Shown here: positions 1 through 5,768 of the stretch, in pieces
Position numbering within the stretch: position 1 is the stretch's first letter
Layout of the letters: each line of letters begins with the position of its first letter
Assembly: GCA_947375085.1 (NCBI GenBank)
Contig: CANCEQ010000108.1
Coordinates: 1-10,060 of the forward strand
Reading direction: 5' to 3'
DNA length: 10,060 nucleotides
DNA from: Flavobacteriales bacterium
GTDB taxonomy: Bacteria; Bacteroidota; Bacteroidia; Flavobacteriales; Crocinitomicaceae
Made by a program: the position numbers and the translations under genes
Notes under the pieces: generated by a model
The model's database searches: none
Seen by the model: the letters and a program-made list of their open reading frames with translations, nothing else
What the model was told of the DNA's origin: nothing

Positions 1-1287
1 TTAGCTCAATTAAAAGCATTCCAAAGAAAAGCAGGTGAAAAAGTTGCACCTTCTGAAGCGAAAATCAAAGTGGAAATCAGTTACAATAAAATGACGATTT
101 TCAAGAATACATGGTATTCTTACATTACAATTGGTTTTATTTTATTGGTAATTTTCTTCATTCGTATTTTTGTAAAACCTTCTGTTCAAACAGAGAAACG
201 TTTTACCCTGATTGGTAAAATAATGACAGGATTGTTAATCATTATGTTCGTATATCACGGAGTAGGATTAGGATTCAGATGGTTCATTACTGGTCATGCA
301 CCTTGGTCGAATGGATACGGAGCAATTGTATTTATTGCTTGGGTAACAATGATTGCAGGTTTTGCCTTTGCACGTAAAAATCCAGTTATTTTAGCCGGTA
401 CAGCCATTTTAGCAGCCTTAATGATTTTCGTATCAGAAATGAATTTAATGGATCCTGAAATTACACCAATTCAGCCGGTATTAAAATCCTATTGGTTAAT
501 GATTCACGTTTCAATCATCACAGGAAGTTATGGTTTCCTTGGATTGGCATGTATTTTATCTTTATTGAATTTGATTCTATATATCACTAGAAATGAGAAG
601 AATGGTAAAGTAGTTACATTGAATATTACCGAATTAACATACGTATCAGAAATGACAACAACAGTTGGATTATTTATGTTGACTATCGGAACATTTTTAG
701 GAGGAATCTGGGCGAATGAATCGTGGGGAAGATACTGGGCTTGGGATCCAAAAGAAGTATGGGCATTGGTTTCAGTATTGGTGTATGCCGTAATTTTACA
801 CTTACGTTATATTCCAGGAGCAGCAGGAAAATTCACATTCAATGTGGTAAGTTTTTGGGGATATTCAGCAATCCTATTTACATTCTTTGGAGTAAATTTC
901 TACTTAGTAGGTTTACATTCATACGCACAAGGAGACGGTTTAGGAACTGTACCATCAGAGATTATATATACTGTAATTGTATTTATATTATTAACAAAGT
1001 TGGCTTTACATAGAAATAATATTTATACAGGAATTGTTAAAATAAAATCTTGGGTTAAAATTATTTTAGATTATCTTATATTAAGAACTATAATTATTCC
1101 GCTTTTAGGTATTTTGATATATACCTACTTATATTTCTATTTTAATAATTCAGATTTAGCAAATAATGACTTTGTAATAACTGACCGATTCGTTAATCAA
1201 TTATCTTCATTTCATTTTATTTTCATTTTTAGTGCTTGTGTTTTTATTTACGAAGTTTTGAAGAAATTATTTGCAAAAAAGCAATAA
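1..1287 (+). CDS. ccsA: Cytochrome c biogenesis protein CcsA/ResC, C-terminal part (5' end outside window)
   Basis: The frame is open from base 1, so the GTG at 70 is internal and the gene begins upstream. In Bacteroidota this protein is usually a ResB-ResC (CcsB-CcsA) fusion of about 1,000 residues; 428 codons are visible here. It is an inner-membrane heme-handling protein of System II, which delivers heme to apocytochrome c on the periplasmic side. Seen: about nine hydrophobic segments in the CcsA core, the loop GHAPWSNGYG (visible residues 98-107), the tryptophan-rich WWD signature WGRYWAWDPKE (242-252, bases 724-756), and membrane-edge histidines at 169 and 306 that may be the external heme ligands. 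After the usual final segment (SEIIYTVIVFILL) the protein continues for roughly 90 residues with two more hydrophobic segments. The DNA of that tail is about 21% GC, against about 37% in the core. The next gene, bshB1, lies 73 bases downstream in the same orientation and may be co-transcribed. Confidence 0.92.
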   Translation, partial: LAQLKAFQRKAGEKVAPSEAKIKVEISYNKMTIFKNTWYSYITIGFILLVIFFIRIFVKPSVQTEKRFTLIGKIMTGLLIIMFVYHGVGLGFRWFITGHAPWSNGYGAIVFIAWVTMIAGFAFARKNPVILAGTAILAALMIFVSEMNLMDPEITPIQPVLKSYWLMIHVSIITGSYGFLGLACILSLLNLILYITRNEKNGKVVTLNITELTYVSEMTTTVGLFMLTIGTFLGGIWANESWGRYWAWDPKEVWALVSVLVYAVILHLRYIPGAAGKFTFNVVSFWGYSAILFTFFGVNFYLVGLHSYAQGDGLGTVPSEIIYTVIVFILLTKLALHRNNIYTGIVKIKSWVKIILDYLILRTIIIPLLGILIYTYLYFYFNNSDLANNDFVITDRFVNQLSSFHFIFIFSACVFIYEVLKKLFAKKQ

Positions 1288-1294
1288 TAGAATA

Positions 1295-1355
1295 AAACTC
1301 CCTGAAACTCTGTGAAAACTCCATTAAAAACTCTGTGGTAAAATTAATAAAACTC
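1295..1355. repeat. Phased imperfect repeat of AAACTC
   Basis: Between ccsA and bshB1 the hexamer AAACTC occurs at 1295, 1305, 1316, 1328 and 1350, with a degenerate copy (AAAATT) at 1340. The steps are 10, 11, 12, 12 and 10 bases. Two copies extend to the longer word AAACTCTGTG (1305-1314 and 1328-1337). The spacing is close to one helical turn, so all copies face the same side of the DNA. No recognisable -7 element or hairpin was found with it. The role is unknown: it may be a binding array or a degenerate intergenic repeat family. Confidence 0.6.
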
Positions 1356-1360
1356 ATCCA

Positions 1361-2077
1361 ATGAAATTAGACATACTAGCCTTTGCAGCACATCCAGACG
1401 ATATAGAATTATCGTGTGCAGGTACTTTGATGAAACACATCAAGGAAGGGAAAACAGTTGGAATAATTGATTTAACAGAAGGAGAGTTAGGTTCAAGAGG
1501 TTCAGTTGAATTACGTTACCAAGAAGCAACGGAATCAGCTAAAATAATAGGGTTGAGTGTACGTCACAATCTTCAAATGGCAGATGGATATTTCGAAATT
1601 TCGGAAGTAAATAAATTGAAAATAGTAGAGCAAATTCGTCGATTTAAGCCGGAAATTGTATTAGCAAATTCAGTTGAAGATCGTCATCCAGACCACGGAA
1701 GAGCAGCGAAATTGGTTTCAGAAGCTTGTTTTTTAGCAGGATTAAGAAAAGTGGAAACGACTTGGGAAGGAGAGAATCAAGAAGCGCATCGTCCAAAAGT
1801 AGTTTATCATTATATTCAAGATCGTTACGTAAAACCTGATTTTGTTGTCGATATGACTGAATTCTACGACCAGAAAATGAAAGCTATAATGGCTTTTAAA
1901 TCACAATTTTACGATCCAAATTCAAGTGAACCGAAAACTCCGATTTCAGGAGAAGATTTTATCGAATTTTTAAAAGGAAGAATGAGCGAATTCGGTCGAC
2001 CATTAGGTGTTCGTTATGCAGAAGGATTTACCGTAGAAAGAACAGTAGGAGTAGACAGTTTGTTTGATTTGAGGTGA
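1361..2077 (+). CDS. bshB1: Bacillithiol biosynthesis N-acetylglucosaminylmalate deacetylase BshB1
   Basis: This 238-residue LmbE/PIG-L-type zinc deacetylase fits the length of BshB1, the cytosolic enzyme that removes the acetyl group from N-acetylglucosaminyl-malate in the second step of bacillithiol synthesis. Seen: the N-terminal AHPDD motif (H11, D13, D14) and HPDH (109-112). By homology with the Bacillus enzymes, H11, D14 and H112 should bind zinc, D13 should be the general base, and H109 a catalytic residue. The segment GELGSRGSVELR (41-52) is also typical of BshB1 proteins. The ATG at 1361 gives the expected beta-strand start (KLDILAFAAHPDD); there is no Shine-Dalgarno sequence, as is usual in this phylum. 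BshA and BshC, the other two steps, are not in the window. The stop lies 2 bases from the convergent mntA stop. Paralogous LmbE deacetylases are the main alternative, but the overall pattern favours BshB1. Confidence 0.9.
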   Translation: MKLDILAFAAHPDDIELSCAGTLMKHIKEGKTVGIIDLTEGELGSRGSVELRYQEATESAKIIGLSVRHNLQMADGYFEISEVNKLKIVEQIRRFKPEIVLANSVEDRHPDHGRAAKLVSEACFLAGLRKVETTWEGENQEAHRPKVVYHYIQDRYVKPDFVVDMTEFYDQKMKAIMAFKSQFYDPNSSEPKTPISGEDFIEFLKGRMSEFGRPLGVRYAEGFTVERTVGVDSLFDLR

Positions 2078-2099
2078 TTTTATTTAGAATAAATCTCAA
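2069..2099. terminator. Possible bidirectional stem-loop spanning two convergent stop codons
   Basis: Bases TTGAG (2069-2073) pair with CTCAA (2095-2099). ATTT and ATT (2077-2080, 2082-2084) pair with AAT-AAAT (2088-2094) around a TAG loop, with a GTG bulge and a single-T bulge. The structure covers the stop codons of both bshB1 (+) and mntA (-). It is AT-rich and bulged, so it is only a weak candidate, but it is the only structure seen at this 2-base tail-to-tail junction. Confidence 0.3.
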
Positions 2100-2382
2100 T
2101 TCCAACTCGATTTATGTGGTCTATTAAGTCGAGATTATTTATTTGATGAAAAATTGAAATATCAAATTTATAGGGTAATAATAAGTCATCGATTTCATTT
2201 TCTATTTTTAACACATCATTTAGTGTTAAATTAGCACCTTTTAATGTGATGTCAATATCAGAACCATCTTTATAATTTCCTTTAGCTCTAGAACCATAAA
2301 GAACAGCAGATTCTACACTGTTAAAATTAGAAAGACAACTGATTATTGATGTTAATGTATTTTCGCTTAAACCGTATTTCAT
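2080..2382 (-). CDS. mntA: MntA-like minimal nucleotidyltransferase (antitoxin of HepT/MntA pair)
   Basis: A 100-residue minimal nucleotidyltransferase (MNT) protein. Seen: the nucleotidyltransferase motif GSRAKGNYKDGSDID (residues 30-44), an exact GSX10DXD arrangement with D42 and D44 as metal ligands, and a third candidate acidic ligand at D74 in KFDIS. In characterised HepT/MntA systems, MntA transfers AMP from ATP to a tyrosine of the HEPN toxin and so silences it; the same role is inferred here. Its ATG overlaps the stop of the upstream hepT gene by four bases (ATGA, 2379-2382), implying translational coupling and a fixed stoichiometry. The gene ends 2 bases from the convergent bshB1 stop. 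An older annotation for this family is simply 'nucleotidyltransferase domain-containing protein'. All motif residues are intact, so the enzyme is probably active. Confidence 0.9.
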   Translation of the reverse strand: MKYGLSENTLTSIISCLSNFNSVESAVLYGSRAKGNYKDGSDIDITLKGANLTLNDVLKIENEIDDLLLPYKFDISIFHQINNLDLIDHINRVGIEIYSK

Positions 2383-2822
2383 TCTTCAGAAAATAAATCT
2401 TTTTTATTATCAGTTTGGATTTTTTCCATACGAATTTCAAAATCAGTAAATAACTTATAATAATGGTTCAAAATATCATTCGCAATATTTTCAGCTATTT
2501 CTTGATTATAAGTGTGAGATGTTTTATTTCTGCTTTTTAAAGTTTCCATCCACATTTCACCATTTGTAATTAATTTTTTATTAAATGCTTCTCTAATTGC
2601 ATCCCTAGAGCCAGTTATAGTTGAGTTTCCTTGGTATTCAAAGTAATCTTTCATTACATTCCAAGCTAATTCGTGTGTGTATTCAAATCGTTGAATCAAG
2701 CCTTCTTGTTCTAGTTCTGAAAGTGATTCTAGTGTTTTTGTTTTAACAACTTCTGTTAGTTTTGAAAGTGCTTTTTTGAAATTTGAGAATCTTTGTTCCC
2801 ATCTTATATCCTTATTTTCCAT
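2379..2822 (-). CDS. hepT: HepT-like HEPN toxin (HI0074-family nucleotidyltransferase-binding protein)
   Basis: A 147-residue, largely helical protein of the HI0074 nucleotidyltransferase substrate-binding family, a branch of the HEPN superfamily. Seen: RNKTSHTY at residues 98-105, a perfect RX4HXY motif (R98, H103, Y105). In studied HepT toxins the Arg and His make up the RNase active site and the Tyr is AMPylated by MntA. Also seen are the family-typical stretches RFEYTHELAW (45-54) and GSRDAIREAF (71-80). HepT toxins act in the cytoplasm as ribonucleases; specificity cannot be read from the sequence. The gene is first in a two-gene operon with mntA (4-base overlap) and faces a divergent J-domain gene 84 bases away. 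The ATG at 2822 is the only sensible start. The intact motif argues for a functional toxin rather than a decayed relic. Confidence 0.9.
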   Translation of the reverse strand: MENKDIRWEQRFSNFKKALSKLTEVVKTKTLESLSELEQEGLIQRFEYTHELAWNVMKDYFEYQGNSTITGSRDAIREAFNKKLITNGEMWMETLKSRNKTSHTYNQEIAENIANDILNHYYKLFTDFEIRMEKIQTDNKKDLFSEE

Positions 2823-2883
2823 TACTTAAAATAGATTCATTTTTTGTAAAAGTAATAAATATAAGTTCATACTTTTGAAGTAT
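2821..2883. promoter_or_regulatory. Operator-like TACTT/AAGTA half-sites between divergent hepT and J-domain gene
   Basis: Two inverted repeats share one half-site word. ATACTT-ttg-AAGTAT (2869-2883) is a perfect 6-base palindrome with a 3-base centre. ATTACTT (2821-2827) and AAGTAAT (2850-2856) form a perfect 7-base inverted pair 22 bases apart. The inner palindrome overlaps the predicted -7 element of the plus-strand promoter and the spacer of a weak minus-strand candidate (TTG 2890-2888, then TATATTTA 2863-2856, spacer 24). This layout would let one repressor control both directions. No DNA-binding protein in the neighbourhood is an obvious ligand. Confidence 0.45.
2844..2877 (+). promoter_or_regulatory. 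Bacteroidota-type promoter for the J-domain gene
   Basis: TTG at 2844-2846 and TACTTTTG at 2870-2877 match the Bacteroidota sigma-A consensus TTG-N17-23-TAnnTTTG, with a spacer of 23 bases. Transcription would begin around 2883-2886, giving a leader of roughly 20 bases before the ATG at 2907. Confidence 0.6.
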
Positions 2884-2906
2884 TATTCAAATGAAAGACA
2901 ATTAGT

Positions 2907-3998
2907 ATGAAAACACTTTTTCATGATGTAGAAGGTTTTAAAAATGAAAATACTAAAAAGGCAGATTTAAAGACAAGTCCGAAAAGTAAAGACAATTTTG
3001 CTAAAAATATAACTGCCTTTAGACGACTGACTGAAAAGGTTCGGAAATTAGAAGAAACGATTAAAAATGACGAAATAAAATGTCATAAATTAATTCAAAT
3101 CTATGATGATTTATTATTTCCTCAAAAATTTAAACTAGCTGAAATTACACTTCAATTAATTTTAGAATTAGCTGATTCATCGAATCGAATCCAACTCTCT
3201 AATCAACTTAAATTTAATCTGACATCTCTTATTCTTGAATTGTTTGAATCTGTTTTTGACTATATCGAAGTCACGCAAGAAATAGAAAATGTTTTTGATG
3301 AATGGTCAGATATTACCTATAAAGAATATCTACGAATAAAGAGAAAAAAGGAGCAACAGAATGTTTCTTATTATGTTGATTCTCTTTTCAGTAAAAGTGT
3401 CCAATATGAGGATGAACATCGTTTTTCTGAATTTCAATCCAAAATAAAAGATGGATTTTTCTGGACTGATACTTCAAAGAAATCAAAACGTCAAAAGGAC
3501 AAAGAAGCGCATCAAAAAATCGAGGAATTAATTCAAACAAAAACCATTCGAAGTATTTACATTTCCCTTACGAAAACCTTACATCCTGATACAGAGTTGG
3601 ATGAAGATTTGAAAAAAGAGAAAGAAGAATTGATGAAAATGGTGACTTCAGCCTATGAAGCAAAAGATTTGGAGACATTGCTTCGATTAGAAATGGAATG
3701 GGTAATAAAAACCAACGAACAAATAGAAGAATTGTCGATTGAAAAGTTGAATCATTATTTAGTGGTTTTAAAAGAGCGAATACTTGAGTTAGAACAAACA
3801 AAGAGGTCGTTAATAAATACCCCTCGATTTAAAGAAATTTCTACCTATTTGGAATATGAAGAAGCTCAAGCGATTGAATTAATTCACGAAGAAGAAAAAC
3901 TAATTCAAAATGAATGCAATGAGTTGAATTTGATGGTTTTAAAATTAGGTAAAATTAAAAATCATAGAGAGATGGAAGAGTTTTTGTCAGATTGTTGA
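2907..3998 (+). CDS. Coiled-coil protein with a degenerate J domain
   Basis: A 363-residue, charged, helical cytosolic protein with no signal peptide or membrane segment. Seen: heptad-like charged helices at about residues 38-60, 135-152, 190-212 and 270-340, and a J-domain-like segment at about 212-262. In that segment helix II (RSIYISLTKTL) leads into an intact HPD (226-228) and helix III reads EELMKMVTSAYEAKDLETLL. The HPD loop is what J proteins use to stimulate DnaK ATPase. This J domain sits internally, lacks a clear helix I signature, and has none of the G/F or zinc-finger regions of DnaJ, so it is a J-like protein and not dnaJ. Similar proteins in other bacteria are annotated 'J domain-containing protein' or 'molecular chaperone DnaJ'. 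The client is unknown. It is divergent from hepT-mntA with a shared control region, so a functional link is possible but unproven. Confidence 0.75.
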   Translation: MKTLFHDVEGFKNENTKKADLKTSPKSKDNFAKNITAFRRLTEKVRKLEETIKNDEIKCHKLIQIYDDLLFPQKFKLAEITLQLILELADSSNRIQLSNQLKFNLTSLILELFESVFDYIEVTQEIENVFDEWSDITYKEYLRIKRKKEQQNVSYYVDSLFSKSVQYEDEHRFSEFQSKIKDGFFWTDTSKKSKRQKDKEAHQKIEELIQTKTIRSIYISLTKTLHPDTELDEDLKKEKEELMKMVTSAYEAKDLETLLRLEMEWVIKTNEQIEELSIEKLNHYLVVLKERILELEQTKRSLINTPRFKEISTYLEYEEAQAIELIHEEEKLIQNECNELNLMVLKLGKIKNHREMEEFLSDC

Positions 3999-4010
3999 TT
4001 TGGGAAATCA
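3996..4010 (+). terminator. Small hairpin over the J-gene stop codon
   Basis: TGATTT-ggg-AAATCA is a perfect 6-base stem with a 3-base loop that begins at the TGA stop (3996-3998). No T-run follows it, so termination is uncertain. A second, weaker pair, AACAT (4018-4022) and ATGTT (4034-4038), lies between the two convergent genes. Confidence 0.25.
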
Positions 4011-4039
4011 GATAATAAACATTTATAAAATCTATGTTG

Positions 4040-4906
4040 TTAAAATAGTGATAGTTGTGAATCTATAATAGTTACCTTTTCAAATTTGTCATTTATTTGA
4101 TATTTTAAACTAAGAAATAAAAGTAGTTCATTTATTTTATCAGCATACTCTCTAGGGACATACGCAGAACTATATAATTTTACAAAATCAGGGTATATTT
4201 CTGGGAAGTTTAATTTTACAATTTCGAAAAATTTATCTTTGGTTTCTCCTTTTAAAAAGAGGAAACTTGTAACAATCGTCTTAATATTATTTTCTTTAGC
4301 AGCTTTAAATATCGCCTCTAAATTTTCAATTGAATCTGTTATAAAAGGGATAATAGGCATTATACTCAAAATTGTACTTCTACTATAATGATTAAATTTT
4401 GAAACCATTTTAATACGTTCAATTCCTGCTGACGCTCCAGGTTCTAATATTTTACGAATGCCCTCATCAAGAGTGATAATACTAATTGCAATATCTACCT
4501 CTGTGATGTGAGATAATTCTTTAATGATTTCAAAATCACGCAACAAAAGAGTCGATTTGGTTTGTATAAAGATGGGGTTTTTATACCTTTTTATGATTTG
4601 AAATATTTGTGGTAAAAGTTCATATTTCTGTTCAATATGCTGGTACAAATCAGTTGTTCCTCCAATTTTTATTTGTTCTTTTTTCCAATTACTTTTTTTA
4701 ATTTCATTTTCAAGACTTTTAGCAATGTTTGTTTTAACTATTATATCTTTAAAAAAGTCTTTTAAACCTAAATATTTATGTGAATATTGGGCAAAACAAT
4801 ATTTACAGCCAATTGTACAACCGCGATAAGGATTTAAATCCCAATTTGTAGGAAAAGAATTTTGATGAAATGTTAATGCTTTTTTAGATTCAATTTCTTG
4901 GATCAT
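4040..4906 (-). CDS. Radical SAM protein, spore photoproduct lyase-like family, with C-terminal QLSLF
   Basis: A 288-residue radical SAM protein. Seen: NPYRGCTIGCKYCFAQ with the CX3CX2C cluster ligands C30, C34 and C37; a GGTTDLYQHIE segment (83-93) matching the 'G-x-x-TD-x-YQ-x-x-E' block of SPL-like proteins; TKSTLLLRD (117-125); and EPGASAGIERI (155-165). The family (COG1533) uses a 4Fe-4S cluster and SAM to make a 5'-deoxyadenosyl radical; most members have no known substrate. C30, C34 and C37 are the only cysteines in the protein, so the hydrogen-donor Cys of true spore photoproduct lyase is absent and that reaction is unlikely. The last five residues are QLSLF, identical to the consensus clamp-binding pentapeptide QL[S/D]LF, suggesting a DNA-replication or repair setting. 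The gene is preceded by a terminator only 14 bases upstream of its start, so its promoter is not obvious. Base composition is low (about 26% GC in 4081-4320, versus about 35% in bshB1). Confidence 0.88.
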   Translation of the reverse strand: MIQEIESKKALTFHQNSFPTNWDLNPYRGCTIGCKYCFAQYSHKYLGLKDFFKDIIVKTNIAKSLENEIKKSNWKKEQIKIGGTTDLYQHIEQKYELLPQIFQIIKRYKNPIFIQTKSTLLLRDFEIIKELSHITEVDIAISIITLDEGIRKILEPGASAGIERIKMVSKFNHYSRSTILSIMPIIPFITDSIENLEAIFKAAKENNIKTIVTSFLFLKGETKDKFFEIVKLNFPEIYPDFVKLYSSAYVPREYADKINELLLFLSLKYQINDKFEKVTIIDSQLSLF

Positions 4907-4919
4907 ATTGTTGTATTTA

Positions 4920-4943
4920 AGAGGCTATCCAAAGACAGCCTCT
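4920..4943 (-). terminator. Stem-loop terminator of the SnoaL-like gene
   Basis: On the minus-strand RNA the sequence folds into a 10-base-pair stem (AGAGGCTGTC with GATAGCCTCT) closed by a four-base UUUG loop and followed by UUAAAU. One pair is a G-U wobble that becomes a C-A mismatch on the opposite strand, which orients the structure to the minus strand. It starts 6 bases after the stop codon of the SnoaL-like gene and ends 13 bases before the radical SAM start codon. Confidence 0.75.
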
Positions 4944-4949
4944 ATCTGA

Positions 4950-5639
4950 TTATTTTGAATGTGTTTTATTGTAATTTTTGATATATTTATTTTTCTCTTT
5001 TGGAGTCATCAAATCAAATTTTATTGCATTTCCATCGATGTTTAAGAAATCATTCGGTTTTCTAACAGGAGGTGGTGTTTTTACATTGAATCCACCAACA
5101 AAAAGAGAATAGAAAAATAATGAGCCTCCACCAATTTGTTTCATTGTCCCTAAAAGGTCTGTTGTTTGCCATTCTTGAAGAACTTTACCATCTTTTACTT
5201 TTCGCATAAATATTCCATTCACTTCTAAATTTTGTTCAGTTGCAGGAGCTCCCATAAATTTACCTGTATTAACGACGTGAGAAATGAATTTGATAGATAC
5301 TAAATCACCATCAATTACGGACTTTTCTAAAATCATTTCAAAATTTGAAAATGAAGAACGCATTTCCTGCATAAATCCAATGTATTCATCTTTTGAGAAT
5401 ACAAAACCATCACCTGTATAAGTGTAATTTGGGTCAAGTAAGGAATCTAATTTTGCCCAATTTGCATTTAAAATTGCTGCTGAAACTGCGATGCCTGCAT
5501 TTTTTGTTTCCAAATAATTGGGTAGATTGTTGTTTTGATTAGGCATTTCATTAATCTTTAAGACTGCAGGTTTTTGACTTAACACAGTTAAGTTGAATAA
5601 GGTTAATAACGTAAATGTTAAAATCGAATTGTTTTTCAT
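4950..5639 (-). CDS. Exported SnoaL-like / polyketide cyclase-type (NTF2-fold) protein
   Basis: A 229-residue protein with an N-terminal signal peptide (MKNNSILTFTLLTLFNLTVLSQ, cleavage near residue 21-22), then an NTF2-fold domain of the SnoaL/ester cyclase type at about residues 45-165. Seen: the family-like run AAILNANWAKLDSLLDPNYT, a VNTGKFMGAPATEQ segment, and a final-strand motif GKVLQEWQTTDLLGTMKQ. Such domains bind or transform small hydrophobic molecules, but most exported members have no assigned reaction. A C-terminal tail of about 55 residues, rich in Pro, Asn and Lys, is not part of the fold. An upstream in-frame ATG at 5720 would add 27 residues ahead of the signal peptide and run through the promoter, so the ATG at 5639 is preferred. 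The gene is divergent from an HxlR regulator, which probably controls it, and carries its own terminator. Confidence 0.8.
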   Translation of the reverse strand: MKNNSILTFTLLTLFNLTVLSQKPAVLKINEMPNQNNNLPNYLETKNAGIAVSAAILNANWAKLDSLLDPNYTYTGDGFVFSKDEYIGFMQEMRSSFSNFEMILEKSVIDGDLVSIKFISHVVNTGKFMGAPATEQNLEVNGIFMRKVKDGKVLQEWQTTDLLGTMKQIGGGSLFFYSLFVGGFNVKTPPPVRKPNDFLNIDGNAIKFDLMTPKEKNKYIKNYNKTHSK

Positions 5640-5660
5640 TTTTCTTTTTTTTAGTTGATA

Positions 5661-5691
5661 CAAAGGTTGATTGAATACTATTTTAAAACAA
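5661..5691 (-). promoter_or_regulatory. Promoter of the SnoaL-like gene
   Basis: On the minus strand, TTG (5691-5689), a 20-base spacer, and AACCTTTG (5668-5661) match the Bacteroidota consensus TTG-N17-23-TAnnTTTG at all but one position. The predicted transcript start, near 5655, leaves a leader of about 15 bases before the ATG at 5639. This supports the shorter start codon. Confidence 0.5.
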
Positions 5692-5716
5692 TATACTACC
5701 CAAAAAGAAAGTACTA
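5676..5716. promoter_or_regulatory. Three TACTA direct repeats at exact 18-base spacing (candidate HxlR operator)
   Basis: TACTA occurs at 5676-5680, 5694-5698 and 5712-5716, each exactly 18 bases after the previous one, in the 129-base region between the divergent SnoaL-like and HxlR genes. The array flanks the -33 element of the minus-strand promoter. An inverse half-site TAGTA lies at 5762-5766, just before the HxlR start. HxlR-family regulators usually bind next to their own gene, so this is the best operator candidate. Confidence 0.45.
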
Positions 5717-5768
5717 TCAATTTAGAAAGTGAAATACATTTCGATTACTTTTATGAAAAAATAGTAAA

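Noticed and set aside
723..1013. 96-codon open frame inside ccsA
   Set aside because: It is an out-of-frame shadow of the conserved WWD region of ccsA; its translation shows no recognisable domain.
1295..1355. CRISPR-like array
   Set aside because: The units are 6-10 bases with no unique spacers of constant length, and there are no cas genes.
3568..3801. 77-codon open frame antisense to the J-domain gene
   Set aside because: It lies wholly inside a well-supported gene on the other strand and has no promoter or recognisable motif.
2907..3998. Calling this gene dnaJ
   Set aside because: There is no N-terminal J domain, no Gly/Phe linker and no zinc-finger CXXCXGXG repeats; only an internal J-like segment is present.
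4040..4906. Calling the radical SAM protein a true spore photoproduct lyase
   Set aside because: It has only the three cluster cysteines and lacks the hydrogen-donor cysteine; the organism type also does not form endospores.
5640..5720. Longer start (ATG at 5720) for the SnoaL-like gene
   Set aside because: It would bury a good signal peptide behind 27 residues and place coding sequence across the predicted promoter and the TACTA repeats.
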